Origin: Sphingosinicella sp. BN140058
Lineage (GTDB): Bacteria; Pseudomonadota; Alphaproteobacteria; Sphingomonadales; Sphingomonadaceae
NCBI RefSeq assembly: GCF_004135585.1
Contig: NZ_CP035501.1
Location: 4,101,501-4,165,500, forward strand
Reading direction: 5' to 3'
DNA length: 64,000 nucleotides
Position numbers and translations under genes: made by a program. The notes beneath the pieces were generated by a model. It worked only from the letters and a program-made list of their open reading frames with translations, did not search any database and had not been told where the DNA came from. Positions 16,160-24,940 of the stretch are shown piece by piece (position 1 is the first letter of the stretch; the number at the start of each line of letters is the position of its first letter).

Positions 16160-17296
16160 CTAAGACACCGCCGGTTCGAGAATCTGGATGGTGCCGGCCG
16201 CGGCGTCGATATCGGCGCGGACGCCGAACGGGATGCACAGCTGGTTGGCGACGTGGCCGATGTTCGCGCCGTAGAAAGCCGGCACGCCGAGCGGGGCGAA
16301 ATGGTGGAAGAGCAATTGCGGCACGGTGAAGCCGCTATAGCCGGCTGCGCCGCCGACGCAGCGCGTGCACTGGCCGAAGACGATGCCGGCCACTTTGCCG
16401 AGAATGCCGGCATAGCTGAGCTGCGTGAGCATTCGATCGATCCGATATTCGGCCTCGCCGGTCTCTTCCAACACCAGGATCGCACCGGTGAAATCGGGCA
16501 TCCAGGATGATCCGACCAAAGCGGCGAGCACGGCGAGGTTGCCGCCGATCAGCCTGCCCTGAGCGCGACCGGGGCGGATCGCCGTGGTGCGCCAGCGCGG
16601 GTCGACCTGCGCTGCAACTGGGGTCTCGCTCGTTGCGGGAGCCGGAGCCGCTCCGAAGGGAGTCCCCGGCGCGTTGGCACCCGGATCTGCGCCAGCGGGC
16701 AGCGGTGCCGGCAGGATCAGGGGAGCAGGATTGCGCAGCAGCGGCATCTCGCCCGCGAAGGCAAGGCTGGTGAAGCTGCCGGCGCTGATCGGCTGCCAGC
16801 TGTTGCCCGCATTGGGACCATGGATGGTAGCGAAGCCGGCCTTGGCGGCAAAGGCGAGGTGCAAAGCGGTGATGTCGCTGAAGCCGATCAGCAGCTTGGG
16901 ATTGGCGGCGATCGTCTTCCAGTCGAGAAAAGGGAGAATGCGGGCCGAACCCCAGCCGCCATGCACCGCAAAGACCGCGCGCACCGCCGGATCGGCATAC
17001 ATGCGGTTGAGATCGTCGGCGCGGTTGCGGTCGCTGCCGGCGAGATAGCCGTAACGCGCGGTGACGTGAGGACCGATCTTCGGCACCAGTCCCAGAGCGG
17101 CGATATTGGCCTCGATCGCCGCGAGCTCCTCGCCGCCGTCGCTGAACATGGCCGGCGCCACCAGCCCGACGACGTCGCCGGGCCGTAGCCGCGGCGCTTT
17201 GCCCTTGCTTGGCGGGGTTCCCGCGCTTGCGGGCTCGACACCGGGCAGTGTCATCAACGCACCCATGGCTGCGACAAGATTGCGGCGGCTCAGCAT
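16160..17296 (-). CDS. LD-carboxypeptidase (peptidase S66), exported
   Basis: The 378-residue enzyme belongs to family S66 (LdcA/MccF), which removes the terminal D-alanine from murein tetrapeptides during recycling. A twin-arginine-like leader (SRRNLVAAMGALMTLPG) precedes the domain. The nucleophile Ser140 lies in LIGFSDITALH, the acid in VLEETGEAEYRIDR, and the His in NIGHVANQLCIPFG. Residues of about 193-245 are a Pro/Ala-rich insert (LPAPLPAGADPGANAPGTPF) between the halves, longer than usual and likely a disordered loop. Export is unusual, since many homologues are cytoplasmic. It is isolated within the split ribosomal cluster. Confidence 0.88.
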   Translation of the reverse strand: MLSRRNLVAAMGALMTLPGVEPASAGTPPSKGKAPRLRPGDVVGLVAPAMFSDGGEELAAIEANIAALGLVPKIGPHVTARYGYLAGSDRNRADDLNRMYADPAVRAVFAVHGGWGSARILPFLDWKTIAANPKLLIGFSDITALHLAFAAKAGFATIHGPNAGNSWQPISAGSFTSLAFAGEMPLLRNPAPLILPAPLPAGADPGANAPGTPFGAAPAPATSETPVAAQVDPRWRTTAIRPGRAQGRLIGGNLAVLAALVGSSWMPDFTGAILVLEETGEAEYRIDRMLTQLSYAGILGKVAGIVFGQCTRCVGGAAGYSGFTVPQLLFHHFAPLGVPAFYGANIGHVANQLCIPFGVRADIDAAAGTIQILEPAVS

Positions 17297-17492
17297 CGTG
17301 GCCCTGTAGCCCGCCGCGACCCTGGTACCAATGCCTGTTCGCGATCCTCTCGCACCTTCGCCGGTGCGGCATGGGCGCGGGGAGTGGCGCGCGGTTCGCC
17401 GGAAGCCTGCTTCGCCTACGTGGGGGCGGGAAAAGAGAAAGGGCCGGAGCTTGCGCCCCGGCCCTTCTTTCAGTTCGCTGAGCGCGCGGCGT

Positions 17493-18191
17493 TTAGGCGC
17501 CGGCGACCTCGGCGAGATCGACCTTGAGGCCCGGGCCCATTGACGAGCTCATCGCGACCTTGCGGACGTACTTGCCCTTGGCGCCGGTCGGCTTGGAGCG
17601 GACGATCGCCTCGACGAACGCTTCGAAATTGCGGCGCAGGTCGTCGCTCGAGAAGCTGACCTTGCCGATGCCGGAATGGATGATGCCGGCCTTTTCGACG
17701 CGGAACTCGACCTGACCGCCCTTGGCCGCCTTGACGGCTTCGGTGACGTTCGGGGTGACGGTGCCGAGCTTCGGGTTCGGCATCAGGCCCTTGGGGCCGA
17801 GCACCTTACCGAGACGGCCGACGATGCCCATCATGTCCGGGGTCGCGATGACGCGGTCGAAGTTGATGTTGCCGGCCTGGATCGATTCCATCAGATCCTC
17901 GGCACCGACGACGTCGGCGCCGGCGGCGGTTGCTTCGTCGGCCTTGCCGCCGCGGGCGAAGACGGCGACGCGCACGTCCTTGCCGGTGCCGGCGGGGAGG
18001 GTGACGACGCCGCGGACCATCTGATCGGCGTGGCGCGGATCGACGCCGAGGTTGAGCGCGACTTCGATCGTCTCGTCGAACTTGGCGGTGGCGTGCGCCT
18101 TCAGCGTCTCGATCGCCTCGGTGACGCCGTAGAGCTTGTCACGGTCGACGGCGGCGGCGAGAGCCTTCTGCTTCTTGGTCTGCTTGGCCAT
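17493..18191 (-). CDS. rplA: 50S ribosomal protein L1
   Basis: The 232-residue L1 is full length and forms the mobile L1 stalk of the 50S subunit that guides deacylated tRNA out. Diagnostic segments include [54 protein letters not shown] and the C-terminal [18 protein letters not shown]. It follows rplK by 4 nt in the normal order. No rplJ follows; the next gene is an LD-carboxypeptidase. Confidence 0.98.
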   Translation of the reverse strand: MAKQTKKQKALAAAVDRDKLYGVTEAIETLKAHATAKFDETIEVALNLGVDPRHADQMVRGVVTLPAGTGKDVRVAVFARGGKADEATAAGADVVGAEDLMESIQAGNINFDRVIATPDMMGIVGRLGKVLGPKGLMPNPKLGTVTPNVTEAVKAAKGGQVEFRVEKAGIIHSGIGKVSFSSDDLRRNFEAFVEAIVRSKPTGAKGKYVRKVAMSSSMGPGLKVDLAEVAGA

Positions 18192-18195
18192 GATC

Positions 18196-18627
18196 TCAGC
18201 CCTCCACCACTTCGAGGCCCATCGCGCGGGCGGAGCCTTCGATGATCTTCGCCGCAGCGTCGAGATCGTTGGCGTTCAGATCCTTCATCTTGGTCTCGGC
18301 GATCTCGCGCACCTGGGTGCGGGTGACGGTACCGGCCGAGGTCTTGCCGGGTTCCTTGGAGCCCGACTTCAGGCCCGCCGCCTTCTTCAGCAGGAAGGTC
18401 GCCGGCGGAGTCTTGGTCTCGAAGCTGAACGAACGGTCCGCATAGACGGTGATGATCGTCGGGATCGGCATCGCCTTCTCGAGCTCATTCGTCGCGGCGT
18501 TGAACGCCTTGCAGAATTCCATGATGTTGACGCCGCGCTGACCCAGAGCCGGGCCGATCGGCGGCGAAGGATTGGCGGCGCCCGCGGGCACCTGGAGCTT
18601 GATATAGCCCGTAATCTTCTTTGCCAT
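18196..18627 (-). CDS. rplK: 50S ribosomal protein L11
   Basis: The 143-residue L11 contributes to the GTPase-associated centre. Conserved features are visible: [34 protein letters not shown] at the N-terminal domain (proline-rich linker typical for L11), [14 protein letters not shown], and the C-terminal rRNA-binding domain with [18 protein letters not shown] and [11 protein letters not shown]. It is read from a leader region rich in hairpins between nusG and rplK. Confidence 0.98.
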   Translation of the reverse strand: MAKKITGYIKLQVPAGAANPSPPIGPALGQRGVNIMEFCKAFNAATNELEKAMPIPTIITVYADRSFSFETKTPPATFLLKKAAGLKSGSKEPGKTSAGTVTRTQVREIAETKMKDLNANDLDAAAKIIEGSARAMGLEVVEG

Positions 18628-18660
18628 GTTTCACTCTCTTCCAAGTTTAGCGGTGATGAC

Positions 18661-18719
18661 GGCCTCCGAGGAGGCCTCCCGCATGGATCGGGTCGAAGTG
18701 GGGCTTCGACCCGCTTTTT
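18661..18719. promoter_or_regulatory. Two hairpins between nusG and rplK, one terminator-like on the plus strand
   Basis: GGCCTCCGAGGAGGCC (18661-18676) is a perfect short palindrome. A 10-bp stem (CGGGTCGAAG 18689-18698 with CTTCGACCCG 18704-18713) is followed on the plus strand by C and five Ts. For the minus-strand operon it forms part of the rplKA leader, where L1-type feedback is known in other bacteria. For the opposite strand it would stop antisense transcription. Confidence 0.5.
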
Positions 18720-18747
18720 CCGGATCGCTCCGGAAACTGTTATACCC

Positions 18748-18827
18748 GTCATCCCAGCGGAAGTTGGGATCTCAGGTCGGAAACGCTCAAGCCTTCACTA
18801 CGAGATCCCAGCCTTCACTGGGATGAC
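18748..18827. repeat. Inverted REP-like doublet in the nusG-rplK gap
   Basis: Two 26-nt units face each other: 18748-18773 (starts GTCATCCCAGC, ends GGGATCTC) and 18802-18827 (starts GAGATCCCAGC, ends GGGATGAC). Each unit is itself a small palindrome. The block at 268-295 is a third, related unit. A repeat inside an essential operon implies it is tolerated in the transcript. Confidence 0.75.
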
Positions 18828-18861
18828 GTGAAGGGCGGTAGATAACGGCCCGCAGGGGCCG

Positions 18862-19401
18862 TTACTTGACTCTTTCGACCTGTTCGAATTCGAGCTCCAC
18901 CGGGGTGGCGCGGCCGAAGATCGAGACTCCGACCTTGACCCGGCCGCGGTCGAAATCGAGTTCCTCGACCATGCCGTTGAAGCTTGCGAACGGACCGTCG
19001 AGCACCTTGACGTTGTCGCCGATCTCGTAATCGACGTTGACCTTGGTCTTCGGCGCGGCCGCTGCGGCTTCCTCCTTGGTGTTGAGGATTCGCGCGGCTT
19101 CGGCCTCGGAGATGGGCTGCGGCTTGCCGCTGGAGCCAAGGAAGCCGGTGACCTTGGGCGTGTTCTTGACGAGGTGATAGACGTCGTCGTTCATCGCCAG
19201 CTTGGCGAGCACGTAGCCCGGAAAGAACTTGCGGTCCGAAGTCACCTTCTTGCCGCGGCGGACCTCGGTCACCTTCTCGGTCGGAACCTCGACGGCTTCG
19301 ACCAGCTGCTCGAGCCCGAGCCGCTGCGCTTCCGACATGATCGACTCGCGGACCTTGTTCTCGAAGCCCGAATAAGCGTGGATGATGTACCAGCGGGACA
19401 C
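18862..19401 (-). CDS. nusG: Transcription termination/antitermination factor NusG
   Basis: The 179-residue NusG has the N-terminal RNAP-binding domain beginning SRWYIIHAYSGFENKVRESI, with the characteristic FFPGYVLAKLAMND segment. The C-terminal KOW domain reads GDNVKVLDGPFASFNGMVEELD. It couples transcription to translation and supports Rho. GTG is the start codon. It follows secE by 9 nt, the usual secE-nusG order. Confidence 0.97.
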   Translation of the reverse strand: MSRWYIIHAYSGFENKVRESIMSEAQRLGLEQLVEAVEVPTEKVTEVRRGKKVTSDRKFFPGYVLAKLAMNDDVYHLVKNTPKVTGFLGSSGKPQPISEAEAARILNTKEEAAAAAPKTKVNVDYEIGDNVKVLDGPFASFNGMVEELDFDRGRVKVGVSIFGRATPVELEFEQVERVK

Positions 19402-19410
19402 GTGACTTCC

Positions 19411-19608
19411 TTAGCTCAGCAGACCGAGAAGCGCCTGAACGATGGCGCTGAAGGCCGAATCGGTGGCGAAGAAGAAGACGCCGAGGATCGTCGCCATGAT
19501 GACCACCATGATCCCGGTCGTCACCGTCTCCTTGCGGGTCGGCCAGACGACCTTGCCGGTCTCGGTCTTCACCTGCCGGAGGAATTCGCCCGGATTGACT
19601 TTTGCCAC
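19411..19608 (-). CDS. secE: Preprotein translocase subunit SecE
   Basis: The 65-residue, single-helix SecE is the essential clamp of the SecYEG channel. The family signature is present: the amphipathic GEFLRQVKTETGKVVWPTRKETVTT, followed by one membrane helix (GIMVVIMATILGVFFFATDSAFS). GTG start. It is the first gene of the secE-nusG-rplK-rplA group, just downstream of tRNA-Trp. Confidence 0.96.
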   Translation of the reverse strand: MAKVNPGEFLRQVKTETGKVVWPTRKETVTTGIMVVIMATILGVFFFATDSAFSAIVQALLGLLS

Positions 19609-19731
19609 CGCTTAAACCCTCAAAACAACACAAATCAGGCCAAGGATTGATCCGCCGGGCGGACCGTCCTTGACCTTGCTTGACCCCCTGTCCCTAGGTT
19701 TCCCTTCAGCCGCCCCGCGCCGAAGCGGGGA

Positions 19732-19807
19732 TGGCAGGAGTGGAGGGACTCGAACCCACGGCCCTCGGTTTTGGAGACCGATGCTCTACCAACTGAGCTA
19801 CACTCCT
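19732..19807 (-). tRNA. tRNA-Trp (CCA)
   Basis: Read on the minus strand the cloverleaf closes with acceptor stem AGGAGTG (19801-19807) pairing with CACTCCT (19736-19742). The discriminator is G, and an encoded CCA occupies 19732-19734. The anticodon loop CTCCAAA carries anticodon CCA, and the T-loop GGTTCGAGTCC is canonical. The tRNA-Trp, secE, nusG order is a common bacterial arrangement. Confidence 0.97.
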
Positions 19808-19987
19808 AAGGGAGCCAGGGAGAGCGCGGTCCTTAGCGAGGGCTTCGGAACCGCGCAAGGCTTATCGAAGAGATGGTGGCGAACGGGCAGGCTGCAAGAG
19901 GGGCGCGCGTGCTGAGCTTGTCCCCGGCAGAGGAACCCCCTCCCCCAGCGGGGACAGGGTGGATCTGACGGGGTGTCGCGGCGGCCG

Positions 19988-21730
19988 TCAGGCGGCGATG
20001 TCGTAGGGCTGGATTTCGCCGGACAGATAGAGGTTGCGGGCCTTGGCGCGGCTCAATTTGCCGGAGCTGGTCCTGGGTAAGGTGCGCGGCGGCACCAGCT
20101 CGACGACGCAGTTGATGCCGGTAATCGCCCGCACCCGATCGCGGATCGCGTCGCGAAGACGGCTGCGTTCGGCGACGTCGGAGGTGCGGCACTGGACGAG
20201 CACCGCCGGCGTTTCCTCGCCGCCCGGCGTGGTGATCGAGAAAGCGGCGATGTCGCCGGCTTTGAAGCCGGGGAGCTGCTCGACCGCCCATTCGATGTCC
20301 TGCGGCCAATGGTTGCGGCCGTTGATGATGATCATGTCCTTGGCGCGGCCGACGATGTAGAGATAGCCGTCCGACATGTAGCCCATGTCGCCGGTGTCGA
20401 GCCACTTGTCGGCGCTGAGACAGGCGTCGGTCGCCTCGGCATCGCGGAAATAGCCGACCATGACCGAATCGCCCTTGCACCAGACCTTGCCGATCTCCCG
20501 ATCGGACAGGCGGCCGCCATTCTCGTCCAGGATCGCGACTTCCATGTCGCGCACCGGTTTGCCGCAATTGACGATCGAGCGGTAGCGCTGCGGCCGGTCC
20601 CGCTCGGCGGGGCCGCCGCCGGCGAGCAGGGTCTCTTCGACCAGTTCGACGACGATGCCTTCGCCCGGCGGCATGATCGTCACGGCGAGCGTCGCCTCGG
20701 CCAGGCCGTAGCTGGGCGTGAAGCTCTTGGCGTTGAAGCCGGCTTCGGCGAAGGCATCGACGAAGGATTGCATGACGTCGGGCCGGATCATGTCGGCGCC
20801 GTTGCCGGCAACCCGCCAGCGCGACAGATCGAAGCGGTCCGAAACCTTGGACAGGCTGCCGATGCGGCGCGCGCAGATGTCGTAGCCGAAGGTCGGCGAG
20901 TAGCTGAGCGTGGTGCCCTGGTTGCGGCTGATCAGATCGAGCCAGGCGAGCGGCCGCCGGGCGAAATCCTCGGTCTTCAGATAATCGGTCGAAACCTGGT
21001 TGGCGACCGGCGACAGGAAGCAGCCGACCAGGCCCATGTCGTGATACCAGGGCAGCCACGAAATGCAGCGATCGGTGTCGCTGACCTGCATGCCGTGGCT
21101 GTGCGCCGCGAGATTGTTGAGCAGGGCATGGTGGGTGATGACGACGCCGTGCGGGAAGCGCGTCGAGCCGCTCGAATATTGCAGATAGGCGATGTCGGAG
21201 CTGTCGGCGGCGGGAAGCTCCGCAGCCGGTGCCTCGCGGGTGGCGAATTCTTCCCAGACGATGCCCTCGACACCGACGCTCTCTGCGGCGGCGCCGGCCA
21301 TCGAGGCGAGCTCGGCCGGGTAGAACAACGCTCTCGGATCGGAGCTGCGCAGCTGAACCGACAATTGATCGATATAGGAATCGCGGCCACCGAACGAGGT
21401 CGGCAGCGGCAGCGGCACCGGCCAGGCGCCGGCATAGATGCAGCCAAAGAACAAGGCGGCGAAATCGGGGCCGGTCTCCGCGACGAGGGCGATTCGATCC
21501 TGCGGGCGCACGCCCGCGGCGATCAGCCGGTAGGCGGCGGCGATCGCGTCGTCGCGCAATTCGCGGAACGGGTAGCTGCGCGACAGCTGCCCTCGCGGGT
21601 CGTGGAAATTGAGACCGCGTAGACCTTGCGCGGCGTAATCGAGCGCTTCGCCGAGCGTCCGGAAATCTGCGAAGCGCCGCGGCAGATCGTCCGCGGTCGG
21701 GGTCGGGGCGAGGAGGTTACTTGTCTGCAT
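19988..21730 (-). CDS. Fatty-acyl-AMP ligase (FAAL-like adenylate-forming enzyme)
   Basis: The 580-residue enzyme is an ANL-superfamily adenylase. The AMP-binding motif is YLQYSSGSTRFPHGV (about 183-197). It is followed by SWLPWYHDMGLVGCFLSP, a FAAL-typical stretch, and LDTGDMGY in the hinge, with catalytic Lys near the C-terminus in TSSGKLSRAKAR. FAALs activate fatty acids as acyl-AMP and usually hand them to an acyl carrier protein for lipid or polyketide synthesis instead of to CoA. Sphingomonads carry such genes, some near sphingolipid genes, but no carrier protein or serine palmitoyltransferase is present here. ATG 21730 starts the conserved part; the frame upstream is open but lacks a ribosome binding site. 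Confidence 0.87.
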   Translation of the reverse strand: MQTSNLLAPTPTADDLPRRFADFRTLGEALDYAAQGLRGLNFHDPRGQLSRSYPFRELRDDAIAAAYRLIAAGVRPQDRIALVAETGPDFAALFFGCIYAGAWPVPLPLPTSFGGRDSYIDQLSVQLRSSDPRALFYPAELASMAGAAAESVGVEGIVWEEFATREAPAAELPAADSSDIAYLQYSSGSTRFPHGVVITHHALLNNLAAHSHGMQVSDTDRCISWLPWYHDMGLVGCFLSPVANQVSTDYLKTEDFARRPLAWLDLISRNQGTTLSYSPTFGYDICARRIGSLSKVSDRFDLSRWRVAGNGADMIRPDVMQSFVDAFAEAGFNAKSFTPSYGLAEATLAVTIMPPGEGIVVELVEETLLAGGGPAERDRPQRYRSIVNCGKPVRDMEVAILDENGGRLSDREIGKVWCKGDSVMVGYFRDAEATDACLSADKWLDTGDMGYMSDGYLYIVGRAKDMIIINGRNHWPQDIEWAVEQLPGFKAGDIAAFSITTPGGEETPAVLVQCRTSDVAERSRLRDAIRDRVRAITGINCVVELVPPRTLPRTSSGKLSRAKARNLYLSGEIQPYDIAA

Positions 21731-21842
21731 ATTTCTCGATTTCGGCAGGTGCTTGCACTGCGATGTCGTTTCTATCCAGGGGCCGGGCCGCACGAACGCA
21801 ACCCCGTCAGGAGGCAATGGCCGTTCATAATCGTTATCGACT

Positions 21843-22400
21843 GTGGCACAAACATGGCGCGTGAGACAGACCAGCCACAAAAAGCCCCGGCCGCCGCTTG
21901 CCGAAGCCGCGCTCGAGCGCCTCGCCCTCCACTATGTGGAGCGCTATGCGACGACCCGCGCCAAGCTTGCCACTTATCTTGCCCGCAAGATCGCAGAGCG
22001 GGGCTGGGCTGGGGAGACGGCCGATCCGATCCCGGCGCTGGTCGAGCGTTTCGCCGCTTTGTCCTATGTCGACGATCGAGCATTCGCCGCAGCGCGGGCC
22101 GCATCGCTCACCCGGCGTGGCTATGGCGAACGCCGGGTCGGGCAGGCGCTGCGCGCGGCAGGCGTCGGCGACGAGGATGCGGAGCCGGCCCGCGAGGAGG
22201 CGCGCGAGGGCGCCTGGGGCGCAGCCTTGCGGTTCGCCGAGAAGCGCCGGATCGGCCCCTATGCGGCGCAACCGCCGGTGGATCGCGCGGCGCGCGAAAA
22301 AGCGATCGCAGCGATGTTGCGCGCGGGCCACGATCTCGGCCATGCTCGCCGCATCATTAACTCTTGCCCGGGAGAAATCCCGGAATTGGACGGTTGCTGA
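21843..22400 (+). CDS. recX: RecX-family regulator of RecA
   Basis: The 185-residue protein is rich in three-helix RecX modules: LERLALHYVERYATTRAKLATYLARKI, then ERFAALSYVDDRAFAAARAASLTRRGYGERRVGQAL. RecX binds RecA filaments and inhibits or modulates recombination. GTG at 21843 is the longest start; GTG at 21861 (MRQTSHKKPRPPL) is a plausible alternative, and neither has a clear ribosome binding site. It is divergent from the acyl-AMP ligase, and recA is not in the window. Confidence 0.85.
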   Translation: MAQTWRVRQTSHKKPRPPLAEAALERLALHYVERYATTRAKLATYLARKIAERGWAGETADPIPALVERFAALSYVDDRAFAAARAASLTRRGYGERRVGQALRAAGVGDEDAEPAREEAREGAWGAALRFAEKRRIGPYAAQPPVDRAAREKAIAAMLRAGHDLGHARRIINSCPGEIPELDGC

Positions 22401-22465
22401 AAAGCTAACGTATACAGTTCACAAGATATCGAAAGCCGTGATAGTCCTTGTCTTGGGGAAACTTG

Positions 22466-23077
22466 GTGGATCGGCCGAACATGATGTCGCGACGGGAAAT
22501 GCTGGCCGATAGCTCCGCGCGGCAAGAGGGGGAGGGGGAAGAGGTGCACTCCGAAGAAGAGGGGCTCCTCAAGATCACCGGAACAATGAAGTGGTTCGAC
22601 GCGACGCGTGGTTTCGGCTTCTTGGTATCGGAAGAGGTGCCGGGCGACGTACTCGTCCATTTCAGTGTGTTGAAGGAGCATGAACGGCGAAGCCTCCCGG
22701 AAGGCGCCGTAATCGAATGTCTGGTGGCCCAGCAGGAGCGGGGTCTTCAGGCGCGCAAGGTGCTGTCGATCGATCTCAGCCATGCGATCGTGCCCGAACC
22801 GCCGCGCGCGTCGGGGGCGGGGGCGAAGGAGCGGGTCGATCCGACCGCTTTGCTCGACGAGGCCGGAGCGTTCGAGCCGGTGCGGGTGAAATGGTTCAAC
22901 CGGTTGAAGGGCTATGGCTTCCTCAACCGGGAGGGCAACGAATCGGAGGATATCTTCGTCCATATGGAGACCGTCCGCCGCGGCGGCCTCGCCGACCTTC
23001 AGCCCGAGCAATTGCTGCAGGCGCGCATCGCCAGCGGACGCAAGGGGCCGCTGGCGGTCGAAGTGGAGCCGCGATGA
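22466..23077 (+). CDS. Double cold-shock-domain protein
   Basis: The 203-residue protein carries two cold-shock domains. The first has [12 protein letters not shown] and [11 protein letters not shown] (about 40-100). The second has [13 protein letters not shown] and IFVHMETVR (about 138-200). They are joined by a flexible linker. This tandem layout is common in alphaproteobacteria (CspD-like) and binds single-stranded RNA or DNA. The start is GTG 22466 preceded by GGGGAA; ATG 22481 is the alternative. Its stop overlaps the ATG of the DUF192 gene (ATGA), so the two are translationally coupled. No cold-box leader was identified. Confidence 0.9.
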   Translation: MDRPNMMSRREMLADSSARQEGEGEEVHSEEEGLLKITGTMKWFDATRGFGFLVSEEVPGDVLVHFSVLKEHERRSLPEGAVIECLVAQQERGLQARKVLSIDLSHAIVPEPPRASGAGAKERVDPTALLDEAGAFEPVRVKWFNRLKGYGFLNREGNESEDIFVHMETVRRGGLADLQPEQLLQARIASGRKGPLAVEVEPR

Positions 23078-23595
23078 GGCGAGCGATCGGGCTTGCGGCA
23101 AGCCTTGCCGCACTCCCGCTCGCCGCCTGCCAGAAACAGCCGGAACAGAAGCTCGCCGCGTTCAACGACACGGCTGCGCCGGGTGAGAGCGAGGCGACGC
23201 ACCCGGTGTCCGGCCTGCCGGTGGTGCGCCTCGGGATCGTGGCCGGCGGCAGGACCCACCACTTCACCGTCGAGGTTGCGCCGTCCGCCGACGAGCAGGC
23301 TTACGGTCTGATGAACCGGCAGCAGATTGCGCCGACAGAAGGCATGCTGTTCCCGTTCGCCAGGGCGCAACCGGCGCAATTCTGGATGAAGAACACCCTG
23401 ATCCCGCTCGACATGATCTTCATACGGGGCGACGGCAGCATCGCCCGAATCGCAAGCGCCGCGCCGTTGTCGCTGGAGCCGGTCGGCGTGAGCGAGCCGG
23501 TGCTGGCGGTGCTGGAGATCGCCGGCGGCCGAGCCGCCGAGCTCGGCATCACCGCGGACGCCCGGATCAGCTGGCCGGGAGGCCCGCAAAGCTGA
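23074..23595 (+). CDS. DUF192 lipoprotein
   Basis: The 173-residue protein has a lipoprotein signal (lipobox LAAC at about 16-19) and the DUF192 core: [32 protein letters not shown], then [15 protein letters not shown] and [19 protein letters not shown]192 proteins are small beta-folds of unknown activity, common in alphaproteobacteria. Its ATG overlaps the stop of the cold-shock gene by four bases, so expression is probably linked to the RNA chaperone. This pairing recurs in the group to my knowledge, but its meaning is unknown. Confidence 0.9.
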   Translation: MRRAIGLAASLAALPLAACQKQPEQKLAAFNDTAAPGESEATHPVSGLPVVRLGIVAGGRTHHFTVEVAPSADEQAYGLMNRQQIAPTEGMLFPFARAQPAQFWMKNTLIPLDMIFIRGDGSIARIASAAPLSLEPVGVSEPVLAVLEIAGGRAAELGITADARISWPGGPQS

Positions 23596-23903
23596 GCGCA
23601 GGCGCAGCGAGGCGACGATCCAGGCGGCGATGGGAGCACGGCCCGCTCATGATCGCCGATGGCCGTGGAGAGTGTGCCGAGACCGAGCGGCACCGGTACG
23701 CCAGAGCAGCAGCGCCGCGGCGTTCAGCCACGCCATCAGCTACGCTGTCCCCCTCTCATCGCTGCGGCAACCGGGAGGATCGGAGACCTTTCAACCCGAC
23801 ACGCTGCTCCGCCCGACACACACTCCTCGGCGCATTGGCGATCCGGGGAGCAGAGGCACGGTCAGGCTTGCGCCTTACCCCGCATCGGCGCTAGGCGACG
23901 GCC
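23596..23903. other. 308-nt gap without a convincing gene
   Basis: Between DUF192 and the NDUFA12 gene I see no gene with a ribosome binding site. A minus-strand frame starting MAWLNAAALLLWRTGAAR runs only 29 residues before a stop. It could be a remnant, but I cannot support that. Confidence 0.4.
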
Positions 23904-24290
23904 ATGGGATTCCTGAAGCAGATCTTCACCTGGTGGGACGGCGCGACGATCGGCACGTCGCTGCACGTGCGCCGCAATGGCCGCCAGGTCGGCACCGACG
24001 ATCTCGGCAACGTCTATTACGAGGCGAAGAAGGGCGGCCGCCGGTTCGTCATCTATAACGGCCCGAACGACGCCAGCCGGATTCCGCCCGAATGGTTCAG
24101 CTGGCTGCATCACCAGATTGCAGGACTTCCCGACGAAGCGCTGCCGCCCGCGCCAAAATTCCTGCGCGAGCCGACCGGCAACCGGACCGGAACGCCGGAG
24201 GCCTACAAGCCATCGGGTGCGCTCGATCGGGGCGGCCGGCGCCCGGCGGCGAGCGGCGATTACGAGGCGTGGACTCCGGATCAGGCATGA
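23904..24290 (+). CDS. NADH:ubiquinone oxidoreductase 17.2 kDa (NDUFA12-like) subunit
   Basis: The 128-residue protein has the NDUFA12/B17.2 pattern: FLKQIFTWWDGATIGTSLHVRRNGRQVGTDDLGNVYYE, RRFVIYNG and IPPEWFSWLHHQ. It is an accessory subunit of complex I on the cytoplasmic side, found in mitochondria and alphaproteobacteria but not in E. coli. It is therefore a useful taxonomic marker. The stop overlaps the start of the DUF2155 gene (ATGA). The proline-rich tail is typical. The rest of the nuo operon is not in the window. Confidence 0.93.
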   Translation: MGFLKQIFTWWDGATIGTSLHVRRNGRQVGTDDLGNVYYEAKKGGRRFVIYNGPNDASRIPPEWFSWLHHQIAGLPDEALPPAPKFLREPTGNRTGTPEAYKPSGALDRGGRRPAASGDYEAWTPDQA

Positions 24291-24940
24291 GCGGCCTCGC
24301 CTGCCGCGCCGCCGCGCTCGCTGCTCTTGCCGCACTCACAGCCTGCGGCGGTGACGGCGGTCAGCAGAAGAAGGCCGGCAAGCAGAGCGAACCCGAACCG
24401 CAGACCGTCGACATTCCGCAGACGGTTACCGCGTTTGCGCCGGGAACCACGCCGATGGCGCAGCGTGTCGCCGTCGTCTCTCTGCTCAACAAGCGCAACG
24501 GCAGTTCGCGCGATCTCACGATGAAGCCGGGCGAGGCGCTGCGAGTCGGCGACGCGATCGTCCGATTGCGCGCCTGCGAAACCACAGCGCCGTGGGAAGT
24601 TCAGAAGCTCACCGGTGCCTTCGTCCAACTCGACGTCCGCAATCCCCAAGGCGAGTTCCAGCGGGTGTTCTCCGGCTGGCTGTACAAGGAGACGCCGTCG
24701 CTCAACGTCGTCGAGCATCCGATCTACGACGTCACCCCCAAGAGCTGCGCGATGACCCATCCCGAAGGCGGCGAATCGACGGTCCGCGCCGAGTCGGCAA
24801 GCAATCGGTCGAGTGCGCCGAGATCGGGCGGCGCGCGGCGTGCCCCGGCGGCGCCGGCACCGTCTCCCGGCGGAACCACGGAGACTCCGGCGGCAGCGGC
24901 TCCGTCCGCCGACAGCGCAGAGGCCAACAGCGCCAGATAA
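24287..24940 (+). CDS. DUF2155 lipoprotein
   Basis: The 217-residue protein has a lipobox (LTAC) and the DUF2155 core: VVSLLNKRNGSSRDLTMKPGEALRVGDAIVRLRACETTAPWE, then RVFSGWLYKETPSLNVVEHPIYDV. This alphaproteobacterial family often sits next to NDUFA12. The C-terminal 55 residues are Ala/Pro/Ser-rich and poorly conserved. They overlap the 3' part of the convergent aat gene by 217 nt, on the opposite strand. Confidence 0.9.
   Translation: MSGLACRAAALAALAALTACGGDGGQQKKAGKQSEPEPQTVDIPQTVTAFAPGTTPMAQRVAVVSLLNKRNGSSRDLTMKPGEALRVGDAIVRLRACETTAPWEVQKLTGAFVQLDVRNPQGEFQRVFSGWLYKETPSLNVVEHPIYDVTPKSCAMTHPEGGESTVRAESASNRSSAPRSGGARRAPAAPAPSPGGTTETPAAAAPSADSAEANSAR

Noticed and set aside
19670..19915. 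81-residue plus-strand frame across the tRNA-Trp gene
   Set aside because: It reads through the tRNA and has no ribosome binding site.
23630..24058. Frames in the gap before the NDUFA12 gene
   Set aside because: No ribosome binding site and no recognisable motifs; a short MAWLNAAALLL frame on the minus strand ends after 29 codons.
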